Positions 26,369 through 36,510 are shown, counted from the stretch's first letter. The stretch: 64,000 nucleotides of DNA from Arthrobacter sp. H16F315 (GCF_024124825.1 NZ_JAMXSS010000002.1:744001-808000); one strand, 5' to 3'. The notes: generated by a model from the sequence alone, not told the origin. Made by a program: numbers and translations.

Positions 26369-27718
26369 CTACCGTGCGGGGCCGTCCTGCTGGTAAACAT
26401 CCGGAATGCCATCGTGGTCGGAGTCGACCTTCTCGGCCTCTTCGGCCTGCCGGTATTGCCGGTTCCGGGTCTTGAGCACCGCCGTTGCCAGCAGGGCCGC
26501 CAGGAGGGAAGCCGCGAGGATCCCCACCTTGGCATGGTCATCGTGAATGCTGCCCTGACCGAAGCTCAGCTCGGCCACCAGAAGCGATACCGTGAAGCCG
26601 ATGCCGGCCAGCAGGGACACGCCAAAGACGTCAACCCACTTAAAGCTGTTGTCCAGCCGCGCCTTGGTGACCTTCGTGAGCAGCCAGGTTGTGCCCATGA
26701 TGCCGATCGGCTTGCCGAGAACCAGCGCCGTGATGATCCCGACGGCCACCGGGTCGGTCAGAGCCGAGAGCAGGCCGTCCCAGCCACCCACGGCAACGCC
26801 TGCGGAGAAGAACGCGAAGATCGGGACCGCGATGCCGGCCGAGATCGGCCGGAACCGGTGTTCGAAGATCTCCGCCAGGCCCGGTCCGGCCTGCGGGCCG
26901 CCGCTGGCTTGGGAGCGCATGACCGGAATGGCGACTCCAAGCAGGACACCGGCTACGGTCGCGTGGATGCCGGAGGCATGGACGAGCGCCCAAGTTACCG
27001 CGCCCAGCGGCAGGAGGATCAGCCACGCGGCTGCGGGCTTGGTCCCGAAGAACCGCCGGTATTTATGCGCCAGGAAGGTATAAAGAGCAAGTGGAATCAG
27101 CGCCAGCAGCAGCGGCAGCGGCATCAGATCGCTGGTGTAGAAGACGGCGATGATGGTGATGGCGATCAGGTCGTCCACCACGGCAAGGGTCAGCAGAAAG
27201 ATCCGCAGTGCACTGGGCAGATGCGAGCCGATGATGGCAAGCACGGCAACGGCAAAAGCGATGTCGGTGGCCGTGGGGATTGCCCAGCCGCGCAGGGTTT
27301 CCGGGCTCGCGAGGTTTACGACAGCGTAGATCACCGCCGGGATGGCGACGCCGCCGACGGCCGCAGCCACCGGAACGATCGATTTGTCCAGCTGCCGCAG
27401 GTCCCCGGCGATGAACTCACGCTTGAGTTCGAGACCGACCAGGAAAAAGAAGATCGCCAGCAGCCCGTCGGCCGCCCACGCCCCGACGCTCAACTCCAGG
27501 TGCCAGGGTTCGTAGCCGAACTTGAAGTCCCGTAGCGCAAAATAGCTCTCGGACACCGGAGAGTTGGCCCAAATCAGCGCGATCACGGCGGCGGCCACCA
27601 GCAAGGCGCCGCCGACTGTTTCCTTGCGGAGGATCTCGCCGATCCGGAGGGACTCGGCGTAGCTGCCGCGGCCGAAGATCGTCAGGCGCGGGCGGGGAGA
27701 GGATGGTGTGGGGCTCAT
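26369..27718 (-). CDS. nhaA: Na+/H+ antiporter NhaA with a calcium-loop-like C-terminal tail
   Basis: Exports Na+ in exchange for protons across the cytoplasmic membrane. The 449-residue protein shows the NhaA core: [20 protein letters not shown], the [13 protein letters not shown] helix, [15 protein letters not shown] and [16 protein letters not shown] with the adjacent Asp pair needed for cation binding, and the [15 protein letters not shown] segment. Unusually, the C terminus ends in [13 protein letters not shown], a DxDxDGxxD loop like those of thrombospondin type 3 or dockerin calcium sites. No regulator is adjacent; the Trk genes follow upstream on the same strand. Confidence 0.94.
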   Translation of the reverse strand: MSPTPSSPRPRLTIFGRGSYAESLRIGEILRKETVGGALLVAAAVIALIWANSPVSESYFALRDFKFGYEPWHLELSVGAWAADGLLAIFFFLVGLELKREFIAGDLRQLDKSIVPVAAAVGGVAIPAVIYAVVNLASPETLRGWAIPTATDIAFAVAVLAIIGSHLPSALRIFLLTLAVVDDLIAITIIAVFYTSDLMPLPLLLALIPLALYTFLAHKYRRFFGTKPAAAWLILLPLGAVTWALVHASGIHATVAGVLLGVAIPVMRSQASGGPQAGPGLAEIFEHRFRPISAGIAVPIFAFFSAGVAVGGWDGLLSALTDPVAVGIITALVLGKPIGIMGTTWLLTKVTKARLDNSFKWVDVFGVSLLAGIGFTVSLLVAELSFGQGSIHDDHAKVGILAASLLAALLATAVLKTRNRQYRQAEEAEKVDSDHDGIPDVYQQDGPAR

Positions 27719-27795
27719 GCGGGAGTCCTAAAAGTTGGGTCGACAGAACTATGCCGACCAGACTTCCCGGCGCACCTGTAGTCCAGTCTAGGGGG

Positions 27796-28491
27796 TCAGG
27801 ACATCGTGCTGAAGCGTTCGGCCTGGGCTTTGCTGCCCTGGACGATGATCTGGTCGTCGTCGTAGAGCACCGTTTGCGCCGTGGTGTGGCCCCATTTGCC
27901 GCCCGGCCGTTTGACCGCCACGATCGTGACTCCGTACTTGTCCCTAAGGCCGAGCACACCCAGCGGCCGGTCGCGGATGCCCGACGGCGGGCTGGTCCGG
28001 ACCATAACAAAGTCGTCCTCAAATTCGACATAGTCAAGAATCGAGCCGAGGACCAGGTGCGCGACGCGCTTGCCCATGTCATGTTCGGGCCGGATGACGT
28101 GTTCGACGCCGAGCTGGCCAAGAATTTCGGCGTGCGGTTCGCTGATGGCCTTGGCCCAGATCTGGGGCCGGCGGAATTTGAGGATCCGGGAAGTTGTCAG
28201 GATGCTCGCTTCGATATCCGAGCCGATCCCGACCACCGCCCGGTCGAATTCGTGGACCGAGAGCTGGCGAAGCACCTCTTCCTTGGTGGAGTCCGCCCGG
28301 ACCACATGGGTCAGGCGGCCGTTGAAGGACTGGACGATTTCTTCGCTGGAGTCGATGCCGAGAACTTCGGTTCCCTGCGCCTCAAGTTCCAGGGCCAGCG
28401 AGCCGCCGAAGCGGCCCAGTCCAATAACCACCACCGACGACGCCTTGTCAACGGCTGCAGCGGCATGGGAGGAGAAGATGTTCCTAGCCAA
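27796..28491 (-). CDS. TrkA/KtrA-type potassium channel regulatory subunit
   Basis: Cytoplasmic RCK protein that gates the TrkH/KtrB pore encoded just upstream. The 231-residue chain has one TrkA-N Rossmann domain (VVVIGLGRFGGSLALELEAQ, then DSSEEIVQSF) and one TrkA-C domain (the RDRPLGVLGLRDKYGVTIVA region), as in KtrA/CeoB. The start is a TTG at 28491 with GGAAAGG upstream; it overlaps the end of the trkH frame by 8 bp, so translation is probably coupled. No in-frame ATG fits the family alignment better. Confidence 0.88.
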   Translation of the reverse strand: MARNIFSSHAAAAVDKASSVVVIGLGRFGGSLALELEAQGTEVLGIDSSEEIVQSFNGRLTHVVRADSTKEEVLRQLSVHEFDRAVVGIGSDIEASILTTSRILKFRRPQIWAKAISEPHAEILGQLGVEHVIRPEHDMGKRVAHLVLGSILDYVEFEDDFVMVRTSPPSGIRDRPLGVLGLRDKYGVTIVAVKRPGGKWGHTTAQTVLYDDDQIIVQGSKAQAERFSTMS

Positions 28492-29883
28492 TGAGTGGCC
28501 TTTCCTTGGGGAATTCGTAGAGCACGGGGCGTTCGCGCAGGGCCAGGGCGGCGCCAAGCGTCACCGGGCCCAGCCTCCCGACGAACATCAGCACGATCAG
28601 CACGAGCTGACCCCCGGCGGAATAGCGGCTGTGATGCCGGTGGAGAGCCCGACAGTGGCGAACGCCGAAATGACCTCGAACAGGATCCGTTCCTGCCCGA
28701 AGTCGGTGACCAGCATCAGAAACATTGTCGCGCCCGTGACTAGCGCGATTGCCAGCAGCACGACGGTAATGGCTTGGCGGTGTACTGCGCGGGACAGGCG
28801 TTTGCCGAAGATGTTTACGGCGGTCCCGCCCTGGAGTTCGGTACTGAGAATAAAGAATAGGACAGCGAACGTGGTGATTTTCAGGCCGCCCGCAGTTCCG
28901 GCCGGGCCGCCGCCGATGAACATCAGGATGTCCATGCCCAGCCAGGACACCGGATTCATCTGCCCGATGTCAATGCTGTTGAACCCGGCGGTACGGGTAA
29001 TGACGGACTGGAAAAAGCCTGCGAGCACCTTCTCGGCTGGATGCAGCCCGCCCAGCGTTGCCGGGTTGACCCATTCGACGGCGGTCAGGAACGCGGCGCC
29101 GCCGACCAGGAGGATGGCCGAGCCAACGAGAACGAGTTTGGTGTTCATGCTCCAGTGGATCGGCCGCCGGTATTGGCGCCCGAGCTCAAAAAGTACCGGG
29201 AACCCAAGTCCACCAATGATCACTGCGGCAGCGATCGGCAGACAGATCCAGGGATCGCCGACGAACCCCATGAGGTTATCTGAATACAGGGCAAATCCGG
29301 CGTTGTTGAAGGAGGAGATGGAGTGGAACACTCCGTGCCAAAGCGCTTCGCCAAGCGGATAGCCGTACCCGGCCATAAAGCGGATCGCCAGCACCAGCGC
29401 CAGGACCGCCTCCACCGCCAGGCTGATGGCCAGGACCCCGACGAGTACTTGGCGCACGTCGCCGAAGCCGCTGCTCTTGGTCTCAGCGGCTGCGGAAATC
29501 CGGGACCGCAGGCCCAGCCGGCGGGCAGTCAGGACCCCGAGCAGCGTGCCGAAGGACATCACCCCGAAGCCGCCGATCTGGATCAGGACCAGGATGACCA
29601 CCTGGCCGAATCCACTCCAGAAAACTGGCGTGTCCACGGTGATCAGGCCGGTGACACAGACGGCGGAGGTCGCAGTGAACAAGGCTTCCAGCACGCTCGC
29701 CCCGCCATCGCCTGCCTTGGCCACGGGAAGCAGGAGCAGTCCGGTACCGGCGGCGACGGCCGCGGCAAAGCCGAGCACGATCACCTGGGCCGGGTGGCGG
29801 GGCGCGAACGCACGGATGAACTTCGGGAAGCCCCCTGCCAGGGCGCGCAGGACCGCGGGAGCTTCAACGTGCATAGGGCTCAC
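28484..29883 (-). pseudogene. TrkH/KtrB potassium transporter pore subunit, with a one-base frameshift near the 3' end
   Basis: Membrane pore for K+ uptake, partnered by the adjacent TrkA protein. It has repeated pore loops ATSAVCVTGL, SISSFNNAGFAL, ITRTAGFNSIDIGQM and FATVGLSTGITA. The frame stops early after IPPG, but restoring one base in the run at 28611-28615 continues into GGQLVLIVLMFVGRLGPVT and on to KERPLIG, the conserved last helix of the family, ending at 28484. The repaired protein has 466 residues. The GTG at 29883 or the ATG at 29874 is the start. Probably functional in the organism. Confidence 0.88.
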
Positions 29884-29916
29884 GCTATCACCGGGTGGCG
29901 CATGCCACCGAAGGGC

Positions 29917-30810
29917 TCAGCCCAGCAGCAACTGGACCAGTTCGCGGCACTTCCGGTACGCGCCCGCCTTGGGGTCTATCAGGGCGAAGTGATCGCCCGG
30001 GACTTTCACCAGCTGAACCGGGGCGGCGGCCGACTTTGCCGCCGCAGCGTACGAGTCGGACTGGCTCACGGGAACGGTGTCGTCGTCCATGCCGTGAACG
30101 GCATAGACGGGTACTGTCAGTGGGACCGCGCTGATCGGATCAGCGTATTTATGCCGCTTTGGGTATTTCTCCGAGGAACCACCCAACAGGTTGCTGACGG
30201 CGCCGTTACTGAGGTTCAACCGCTCGGCCTCGGCGAGGTTGAGCACACCCGATTGGCTGACGACGCCGGTCAGCTGCACCGCCCCGTCGTCGCCCCTGCG
30301 CAGCAGCTGGCGGTCCGCGTCCGGGGCCCCAAGCCGGGCGAGGCGGGACCGTCCGGCGGCCCACACCGCGAGATGACCGCCGGCCGAGTGTCCCAGCGCC
30401 ACGACCTTGCCCAGCTCGAGTCGGTGGTCGCCGGCAATGTCGCCGAGCTTGTCGATTCCCGCGAGTACGTCGGAGAAGGTGTGTGGCCAGCCGCCGCCGT
30501 TGCCGGCTCGTCGGTATTCCAGGTTCCACGCAGCCATGCCGTGCGCCGCGAGGTCCTTGGCCAGGGGTTCACCGAGTTCCGCGCCGTACTGCGAGCGCCA
30601 GTAGCCGCCGTGGATGACCACCACCACACCCTTGGCGGCGGCAGTCTCCGGCAGGAAGAGCTCCCCCCACTGGCTTGGGTCATCGCCGTAGCTGTACCTA
30701 TGCCGCTTCACACTGTCCTCCTTGGGGCCCGGCGAGCAGTCGGCGAAGACTGCCCCCAAAGTCACCGTCGCTGCGGCCGCGATCAAAGCCCGACGCCGCA
30801 CATCAGCCAT
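29917..30810 (-). CDS. Secreted alpha/beta hydrolase (esterase-like)
   Basis: A 297-residue alpha/beta hydrolase. An Arg-rich start followed by a hydrophobic stretch (RRRALIAAAATVTLGAVFA) looks like a signal peptide, possibly Tat-type, so the enzyme is probably exported. The oxyanion motif HGGYW lies near residue 70, the nucleophile elbow is GHSAGGH, and the acid and base are likely in HGMDDDTVP and PGDHFALI. These match the carboxylesterase/kynurenine formamidase-like group (BD-FAE). The substrate is unknown. It lies 33 bp upstream of trkH on the same strand. Confidence 0.82.
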   Translation of the reverse strand: MADVRRRALIAAAATVTLGAVFADCSPGPKEDSVKRHRYSYGDDPSQWGELFLPETAAAKGVVVVIHGGYWRSQYGAELGEPLAKDLAAHGMAAWNLEYRRAGNGGGWPHTFSDVLAGIDKLGDIAGDHRLELGKVVALGHSAGGHLAVWAAGRSRLARLGAPDADRQLLRRGDDGAVQLTGVVSQSGVLNLAEAERLNLSNGAVSNLLGGSSEKYPKRHKYADPISAVPLTVPVYAVHGMDDDTVPVSQSDSYAAAAKSAAAPVQLVKVPGDHFALIDPKAGAYRKCRELVQLLLG

Positions 30811-30965
30811 CTGCCGAGCCTACCTTGACCGCCGCGCGGCACGGCGCAAGGCGACTCCGCGCCGATGGCAGGGCCGGACTCCCGCCGAGCCGCAGTTTCA
30901 GGTCGCGCCGCCGGCCCCGGGGGTGTCAGCCCTCCGCCGTCGTACCCCGGCCGTAAGCTGGGACC

Positions 30966-32072
30966 ATGGCGAGCAACTGGGATCGACTGGACCCGAACCT
31001 GCGCGAATCCGTGCAGGAAAACGTAGAACTCTACGAGCGGGTGCGACCTGCCCTGAAGCTGGTCACCCGCGAGGTCCTGCTGACACTTCGGGCCATGCTC
31101 AAGGGCACTGAGGTGACACCGCTGTTCGTCACCGGCCGGACCAAGACGGTTGAATCCTTCCGGGAGAAGATTTCCCGGACCGAGGAACCGCTGGAGCCGG
31201 GCGGTCCGCCGGTGCTGAAGTTCCCGGACCCGTTCCGGACCCTGAATGACATGGTGGGCATCCGGGTGATCACCAAGCTGCCCGCGGAAAACGCCGTCGT
31301 GGCCAACCTGATCAAGCGCCAGCGTCAGCTCTTTGACTGCCGCGGCGACCGCGAGAAGGACATCGGCTCGATCGAGTCGGGGACGTACGGCTATTCCAGC
31401 CGGCACCTGATCCTGCGGACGATCCACAACGAGGCCGTCAAGGAGTATCAGGAAGCCTTTAACCCGGAAGCCCAGCCCAATGGCAGCTACTTCTTCGAAT
31501 GCCAGATCCGCACCGTGTTCGCGCACGCCTGGAGCGAGATCGAGCACGACATCCGGTTCAAGGCCGAGGACCCGCGCGCGTGGACGCCGCACTTCGACCG
31601 CCAGTTCACCGCCACGGCCGCGATGCTGGAAACGGTGGAGGGAGCGTTCGCTGACCTGCACGAACGCTACGAGGAAGTCCGCAGCTACTGGGACATCGAC
31701 GGCGAAGGAGCCGCCCAGCTCACCCCTAACCGGATCCGCGATGTCTGGCGTACACTGCTGCCGCACGTGGACCGGAAGGTCGACGACGACTGGGGCTGGG
31801 CCGCCGAACTGATGGCCGCCCACGGCCTGAACCAGACCATGCAGCTGGCCGGGCTGCTGAGCGCCAACCGGATCACCGAGGTCCGCAGGGCCCTGGACCA
31901 CCGCTACTCCCCCGGCCCGGACCGGCTCTTGGATGACCTGTTGCTCTGGCAGTACGGCACCAAACATGTCGACCTCACCGCCGAACCGGCCGACGCCGTC
32001 CCACACCCGCGGCGGGACAGCCTCCAGCGGCGGCTCAAGCAGATCGAACGCTATCGGCTGACGCAGGGGTAG
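30966..32072 (+). CDS. RelA/SpoT-domain GTP pyrophosphokinase family protein (small alarmone synthetase type)
   Basis: A 368-residue protein with a single RelA/SpoT nucleotidyltransferase domain and no HD hydrolase, TGS or ACT domains. Family motifs are GRTKTVESFREKI, LNDMVGIRVI, GTYGYSSRHLIL and FECQIRTVFAHAWSEIEHD. It should transfer pyrophosphate from ATP to GTP or GDP, although some relatives modify other targets. A C-terminal helical extension of about 130 residues follows the domain. It is monocistronic and converges with the peptidase E gene 7 bp away. Confidence 0.82.
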   Translation: MASNWDRLDPNLRESVQENVELYERVRPALKLVTREVLLTLRAMLKGTEVTPLFVTGRTKTVESFREKISRTEEPLEPGGPPVLKFPDPFRTLNDMVGIRVITKLPAENAVVANLIKRQRQLFDCRGDREKDIGSIESGTYGYSSRHLILRTIHNEAVKEYQEAFNPEAQPNGSYFFECQIRTVFAHAWSEIEHDIRFKAEDPRAWTPHFDRQFTATAAMLETVEGAFADLHERYEEVRSYWDIDGEGAAQLTPNRIRDVWRTLLPHVDRKVDDDWGWAAELMAAHGLNQTMQLAGLLSANRITEVRRALDHRYSPGPDRLLDDLLLWQYGTKHVDLTAEPADAVPHPRRDSLQRRLKQIERYRLTQG

Positions 32073-32078
32073 GAACTC

Positions 32079-32819
32079 CTAGAGCTCGGTCGGATCGAGG
32101 CGTTCCTCGACTACTTCGGCCGTGGAGCCGTCTGACGCGGCCAGCGTCACGCGGTAGGCAGCCTTGCCTGGTGTTTCCGTCACTGCCTCCACCAGCTGGG
32201 TCCCGCGGTAGAGCAGGCCCACACCGTCGTCGGTGCAGTGGGTCTCGCCCAATGTTCCCGCCGCTACCAGACGGTGCACCAGGGGCCGGCGTGCCGCTTC
32301 GGAATCATAATGGACCCCGTTGTCGTAAGGGAGGAGGGCCAAGCCGTTACTCACGGCGCGCAGTTCAGGACCAAACGAGTCGGTTGTCCCGCCGCGGAAC
32401 CAGCAGATCGATCCGGCCGACACGCCCGCCAACACGACTCCGGCCTGCCAGACGCGCCGGAAGATTGCGTCCAGTTCGTGGGCGCGCCAGACGGCCAGGA
32501 GGTTAACCACTGAACCGCCGTTCACCCACACAACGTCCTGGCCGAGCAGGTACTCCTCGATGTTGCCGACGTTGGGCATGCTGAACAGGTTCAGGTGCGT
32601 GAGCCGGAATCCGGCGACGTTGCCCGCTTCGCTGATCTCGGAGTTGAACCACCGCTGGTCCCCGCTGGCGGTGCCCAGGTGGGCGATCCTGGGTGCCCGC
32701 CCGGTGACACCGGACAAATCCACCGCGTAGTGCACGAGTTTGTTGAATTCCAGCCTCGTTCGTGCGCCCGGCTTGTAGCCGCCGGAGGTCGCAAGAATTG
32801 TCGGACTTTTGGACGCCAT
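32079..32819 (-). CDS. Peptidase E / type 1 glutamine amidotransferase-like protein (S51 family)
   Basis: A 246-residue S51-family protein. The nucleophile Ser is in GVSAGSICWFRGG near residue 130, preceded by WVNGGSVVNLLAVWRAHELD, which is the family's substrate and oxyanion region. S51 peptidases cleave Asp-X dipeptides or mature cyanophycin fragments; this subgroup is common in actinobacteria and not well characterised. The start at 32819 is set by AAGGAG upstream; an earlier ATG has no ribosome site. Confidence 0.85.
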   Translation of the reverse strand: MASKSPTILATSGGYKPGARTRLEFNKLVHYAVDLSGVTGRAPRIAHLGTASGDQRWFNSEISEAGNVAGFRLTHLNLFSMPNVGNIEEYLLGQDVVWVNGGSVVNLLAVWRAHELDAIFRRVWQAGVVLAGVSAGSICWFRGGTTDSFGPELRAVSNGLALLPYDNGVHYDSEAARRPLVHRLVAAGTLGETHCTDDGVGLLYRGTQLVEAVTETPGKAAYRVTLAASDGSTAEVVEERLDPTEL

Positions 32820-33021
32820 AGCGGGTTGCTCCTTGGACGGGACAATCATTGCAGTTGAGCCTACCGAAGCCGGCGGCACGCACCGGCGGGGTACCGTTCC
32901 CTTTCCGGGCAGAGGCAACTGGGCAGGAGCGCGCCCGGTCCGGAATGAAACGCTCTAGCGGGGCGGGCGGGCTGTGCTTAGAGTGACGGAGGAACCCGCA
33001 GCCCGATGAAAGGACGCCGAC

Positions 33022-33315
33022 ATGTCGTTCCAGGCCTATCTGGACACCATCGAAGACAAAACCGGCCTCACCCCGCGCCGGCTCGTGCAGATCGCCGAGG
33101 AAAAAGGATTCGCCGATCCTTCAGTGAAGGCTGGGACCATCCTCGAATGGCTCAAAGCGGACTACGGGCTCGGGCGGGGCCATGGAATGGCCCTGGTCCA
33201 CGTCATCAAGAGCGGGCCGCGGATCGATGCCCGGCACATCGGGTCCTCCGGCGTGCACCGCGATGAGGCGGACGTGCTCTGGCTGGACGGCAAAGCAACC
33301 AAACCAAAGCCCTGA
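33022..33315 (+). CDS. DUF4287 domain protein (97 aa)
   Basis: The protein begins MSFQAYLDTIEDKTGLTP and continues with GTILEWLKADYGLGRGHGMA, the two hallmarks of DUF4287, then a 30-residue tail. Function is unknown; the fold is a small helical domain also found fused to DUF5655. It is common in soil actinobacteria. It converges with the SulP gene, whose stop is 17 bp away. Confidence 0.9.
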   Translation: MSFQAYLDTIEDKTGLTPRRLVQIAEEKGFADPSVKAGTILEWLKADYGLGRGHGMALVHVIKSGPRIDARHIGSSGVHRDEADVLWLDGKATKPKP

Positions 33316-33332
33316 CTGCGGAGGGGCCCAGC

Positions 33333-34855
33333 CTAGTGACCGGCGCCGAGCTTGCCGCCGAGGCGTTCGCGCATGAGGGCGCTGGCGTCGTTGAGGCCGA
33401 TGATCTTCACGTCCGTACCGTGGTGGTGATACTTCTCGGTGATGGCGTCCAGGGCGGCGATCGTCGAGGCGTCCCAAAGGTGGGAGGCGTGCATGTCGAT
33501 CACGACGTGCCCGGGATCCAGGGCGTAGTCGAACTGGGTGTAGAGGTCGTTGGAGGACGCGAAGAACAGTTCGCCGTCCACAACGTATTTGGCGGTTTCG
33601 TGGCCGTCGATGTTCACGAGGGACCGTTCAACCGTGACAAAGTGGGCAACCCGGCGGGCGAACATCACCATGGCGACAAGAACGCCGACACCGACGCCGA
33701 TCGCCAGATTATGGGTTGCGACGGTGACGATGACGGTAGCGACCATAACTGCGGTTTCGCTCTTGGGCATCATTTTCACGGTCCGGGGCCGAATGCTGTG
33801 CCAGTCGAAGGTGGCGACGGAAACGAAGATCATCACCGCGACCAGCGCGGCCATCGGAATGATGGAGACGATGCCGCCCAGGACCACAACAAGGATCAGC
33901 AGGAAGACACCGGCGAGGAAGGTCGAGATCCTTGTCCGGGCGCCGGAGGCCTTCACGTTGATCATGGTCTGGCCGATCATTGCGCAGCCGCCCATGCCGC
34001 CGAAGAACCCGGTGACGATGTTGGCCACCCCCTGGCCCCAGGCTTCGCGGGTCTTGTGGGAGCGGGTGTCTGTGACGTCGTCGACTAGCTTCGCGGTCAT
34101 CAGGGATTCGAGGAGTCCGACGAAGGCCATGGCGAGGGCGAAGGGGAAGATAACCTGCAGGGTTTCGAGGCTCAACGGCACGTTGGGAATGAACAGTGTC
34201 GGCAGTGAGCTGGGCAATTCCCCCTTGTCGCCCACGGTGGGGACCGCGACGGCTGCGAACACGGTGATGAGGGTTAGAACTACGATGGCGACCAGTGGTG
34301 CCGGAACGGCTTTGGTCAGCTTCGGCAGGCCGAAGACAATGACCAGGCCCAAAGCAACGAGGGGGTAAACGAGCCACGGGACATCGAGGAGTTCGGGAAC
34401 CTGGGACATAAAGATCAAGATGGCCAAGGCGTTGACGAACCCGACCATAACCGAGCGGGGGATGAACCGCATGAGCTTCGCCACCCCGGAGATCCCTAGA
34501 ATGACCTGGAAGATGCCGGCGAGGATCACGGCGGCGACGAAATAGTCCACTCCGTGGGATTTCACCAGCGGGGCGATGACCAGGGCGATCGCACCGGTGG
34601 CCGCGGAGATCATCGCGGGGCGGCCGCCGACGAAAGCGATGGTCACGGCCATGGTGAAGGAGGCGAACAAGCCGATCCGCGGATCAACGCCGGCGATGAT
34701 CGAGAAGGCGATGGCTTCCGGGATCAGGGCCAGCGCGACAACGAGTCCGGCCAGCACCTCGGTCTTGAGCCGGCGGGGGGACATTAGGGTCCCCGGACGG
34801 ATTGCAACTGCTCGGGCGTGAATGCCGGGGCATTCATGGCTGGTTTGACGGCCAT
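33333..34855 (-). CDS. SulP-family anion transporter with STAS domain; probable one-base frameshift near the start
   Basis: Membrane transporter for sulfate, bicarbonate or similar anions. It contains GLVVALALIPEAIAFSIIAG, a transmembrane core with VGFVNALAILIFMSQVPEL and GGCAMIGQTMINVKASG, and a C-terminal STAS domain (GELFFASSNDLYTQF, VVIDMHASHLWDASTIAALD). The frame is open to an ATG at 34877, but that N terminus looks random and lacks a ribosome site. A different frame starts at 34855 after GGAG with MAVKPAMNAPAFTPEQLQ and joins the transporter if one base is added in the run at 34791-34794, giving 507 residues. I prefer that reading. Confidence 0.85.
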
Positions 34856-34980
34856 TTCTGGCTCCGTTCATGGTCAAGAAGACGCGCGAATGCGGCTTCG
34901 CTTTGCTAATGTCTGGGGCGCAGCGCCGCGCGGGGAGGGGGATTTCGCAAGGAACGTCTCAACCCCACTACCCAAACTCT

Positions 34981-35001
34981 ACCCTAACGTGATGGTAGGG
35001 T
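34981..35001. promoter_or_regulatory. Candidate MerR-type operator between sulP and merR genes
   Basis: ACCCTAAC-GTGAT-GGTAGGGT is an 8-5-8 inverted repeat with 7 of 8 pairs, 28 bp before the MerR start. It sits in the divergent promoter region, so the regulator may control both itself and the anion transporter. Confidence 0.6.
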
Positions 35002-35028
35002 TTAAATTTGAACAGGATGGAGCCCCTC

Positions 35029-35400
35029 ATGACCGCTAAGACCAGCACCATGCACATCGGTGAACTGGCCGAACGCACCGGGCTGTCCCTGCGGACGATC
35101 CGCCACTATGACGAGGTTGGACTCCTGCCCGCCAGCGCGCGCACCGACGGCGGCTTCCGGGTGTACTCGGAGGATGATTTCGAACGGCTTGCTGTCATCA
35201 AGCAGATGAAGCCGCTGGGGTTCTCGCTGGAGGAAATGTCCGAGATCCTGGGCCTGCTCGCGGGTGGACCGGACGCGCCGGGGTCCACTGACCGGCTCGT
35301 GGAAATCCTGGGGCGGGCGACGCATCAGCGCGCCAAGATGGCCCGCAGCCTCGCACAAGCGGATGACTTCATCGCCATGCTTGGCAGCCGCACCGCCTAA
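35029..35400 (+). CDS. MerR-family transcriptional regulator
   Basis: A 123-residue MerR protein. The N-terminal winged helix reads HIGELAERTGLSLRTIRHYD, then EVGLLPASARTDGGFRVYSE, followed by a coiled dimerisation helix. No metal-binding cysteines are seen, so the effector is not a thiophilic metal. The start at 35029 is chosen for GGAG six bases upstream; two in-frame starts just before it lack one. It is divergent from sulP, with a dyad between them. Confidence 0.88.
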   Translation: MTAKTSTMHIGELAERTGLSLRTIRHYDEVGLLPASARTDGGFRVYSEDDFERLAVIKQMKPLGFSLEEMSEILGLLAGGPDAPGSTDRLVEILGRATHQRAKMARSLAQADDFIAMLGSRTA

Positions 35401-35502
35401 CCACCCAGGGTCCGCGCCGGCGGCTCAGCTAAAATCCGACATATTCTCCCGCGCAGCGTTCACGAACTGGCTCCGGAGCGGCCCCGGTGGCACCATGTTT
35501 GG

Positions 35503-36510
35503 ATGCTTGAGGCAACGAAAAACCCGCAGTCCGCCCAGGAGCCCAGCGCTGACGCGGTCCCGATCAACCCCGCCCTCGCCGTTGAGGCCAGGATTGCTCG
35601 CATCGCGGTGACCGTATTCCCGCTGCTGGTCCTCATCGCCGGAGTCGCCGGATACCTGTTCCCGGGCGCCCTCAAACCCCTGAGCCCCAGCGTCCCGTAC
35701 CTGCTGGGAACCATCATGTTCTGCATGGGCCTGACCCTGACCCCGCCCGACTTCGCATCGGTGGCCAAACGCCCCTGGGCCGTGGTCCTCGGGATCGTGG
35801 CGCACTACCTCATCATGCCCGGCGCGGGCTGGCTGATCGCCGGAGCCCTGAATCTGGCGCCGGAACTGGCTGTGGGCCTGATCCTCGTCGGCTGCGCACC
35901 CTCGGGCACGGCGTCCAACGTCATGGCGTTCCTGGCCAAGGGCGACGTAGCCCTCTCGGTCGCCGTCGCCTCCGTGTCCACCCTGATCGCCCCGGTTGTG
36001 ACGCCGCTGCTGGTGCTGTTCCTGGCCGGTTCCTACCTGCAGATCGACGCCGGCGGCATGGTTCTGGACATCGTCAAGACCGTCCTCCTGCCGGTTATCG
36101 CCGGCCTGCTGGCCCGCTTTTTCCTCAAGAAGCTCGTGGCCCGGGTGCTCCCGGCCCTTCCCTGGGCCTCCGCCGTCGTGATTTCACTGATCGTGGCGAT
36201 TGTGGTCGCCGGCAGCGCCGGCAAGATCGCAGCCGCCGGCGGAATTGTGTTCCTGGCCGTGGTGCTGCACAACGGCTTCGGCCTGGGCCTGGGGTACCTG
36301 GCCGGCAAGCTGGGGCGCCTGGACGACAAGGCCCGCCGTGCGCTGGCCTTCGAAGTCGGTATGCAGAACTCCGGCCTGGCCGCCACCCTGGCCACGGCGC
36401 ACTTCAGCCCGCTGACCGCACTGCCGTCAGCCGTCTTCTCGGTCTGGCACAACGTCTCCGGCGCCATCGTCGCGGCCTGGCTGGCACGCCGACCGCTGCG
36501 GGACGCCTAA
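35503..36510 (+). CDS. Bile acid:sodium symporter family (BASS) transporter
   Basis: A 335-residue membrane protein of the BASS family with about ten hydrophobic segments. The core contains GTIMFCMGLTLTPPDFASV, LVGCAPSGTASNVMAFLAKG (the Na+-binding unwound helix with SGTASN) and VGMQNSGLAATLATAHF. Bacterial members move pantoate, pyruvate or other small organic acids with sodium; the substrate here is unknown. The ribosome site is weak. It follows the merR gene by about 100 bp on the same strand. Confidence 0.9.
   Translation: MLEATKNPQSAQEPSADAVPINPALAVEARIARIAVTVFPLLVLIAGVAGYLFPGALKPLSPSVPYLLGTIMFCMGLTLTPPDFASVAKRPWAVVLGIVAHYLIMPGAGWLIAGALNLAPELAVGLILVGCAPSGTASNVMAFLAKGDVALSVAVASVSTLIAPVVTPLLVLFLAGSYLQIDAGGMVLDIVKTVLLPVIAGLLARFFLKKLVARVLPALPWASAVVISLIVAIVVAGSAGKIAAAGGIVFLAVVLHNGFGLGLGYLAGKLGRLDDKARRALAFEVGMQNSGLAATLATAHFSPLTALPSAVFSVWHNVSGAIVAAWLARRPLRDA

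Noticed and set aside
34856..34877. ATG at 34877 as the SulP start
   Set aside because: It lacks a ribosome site and gives a non-family N terminus; the 34855 start with one restored base is better, though this depends on a presumed sequence error.
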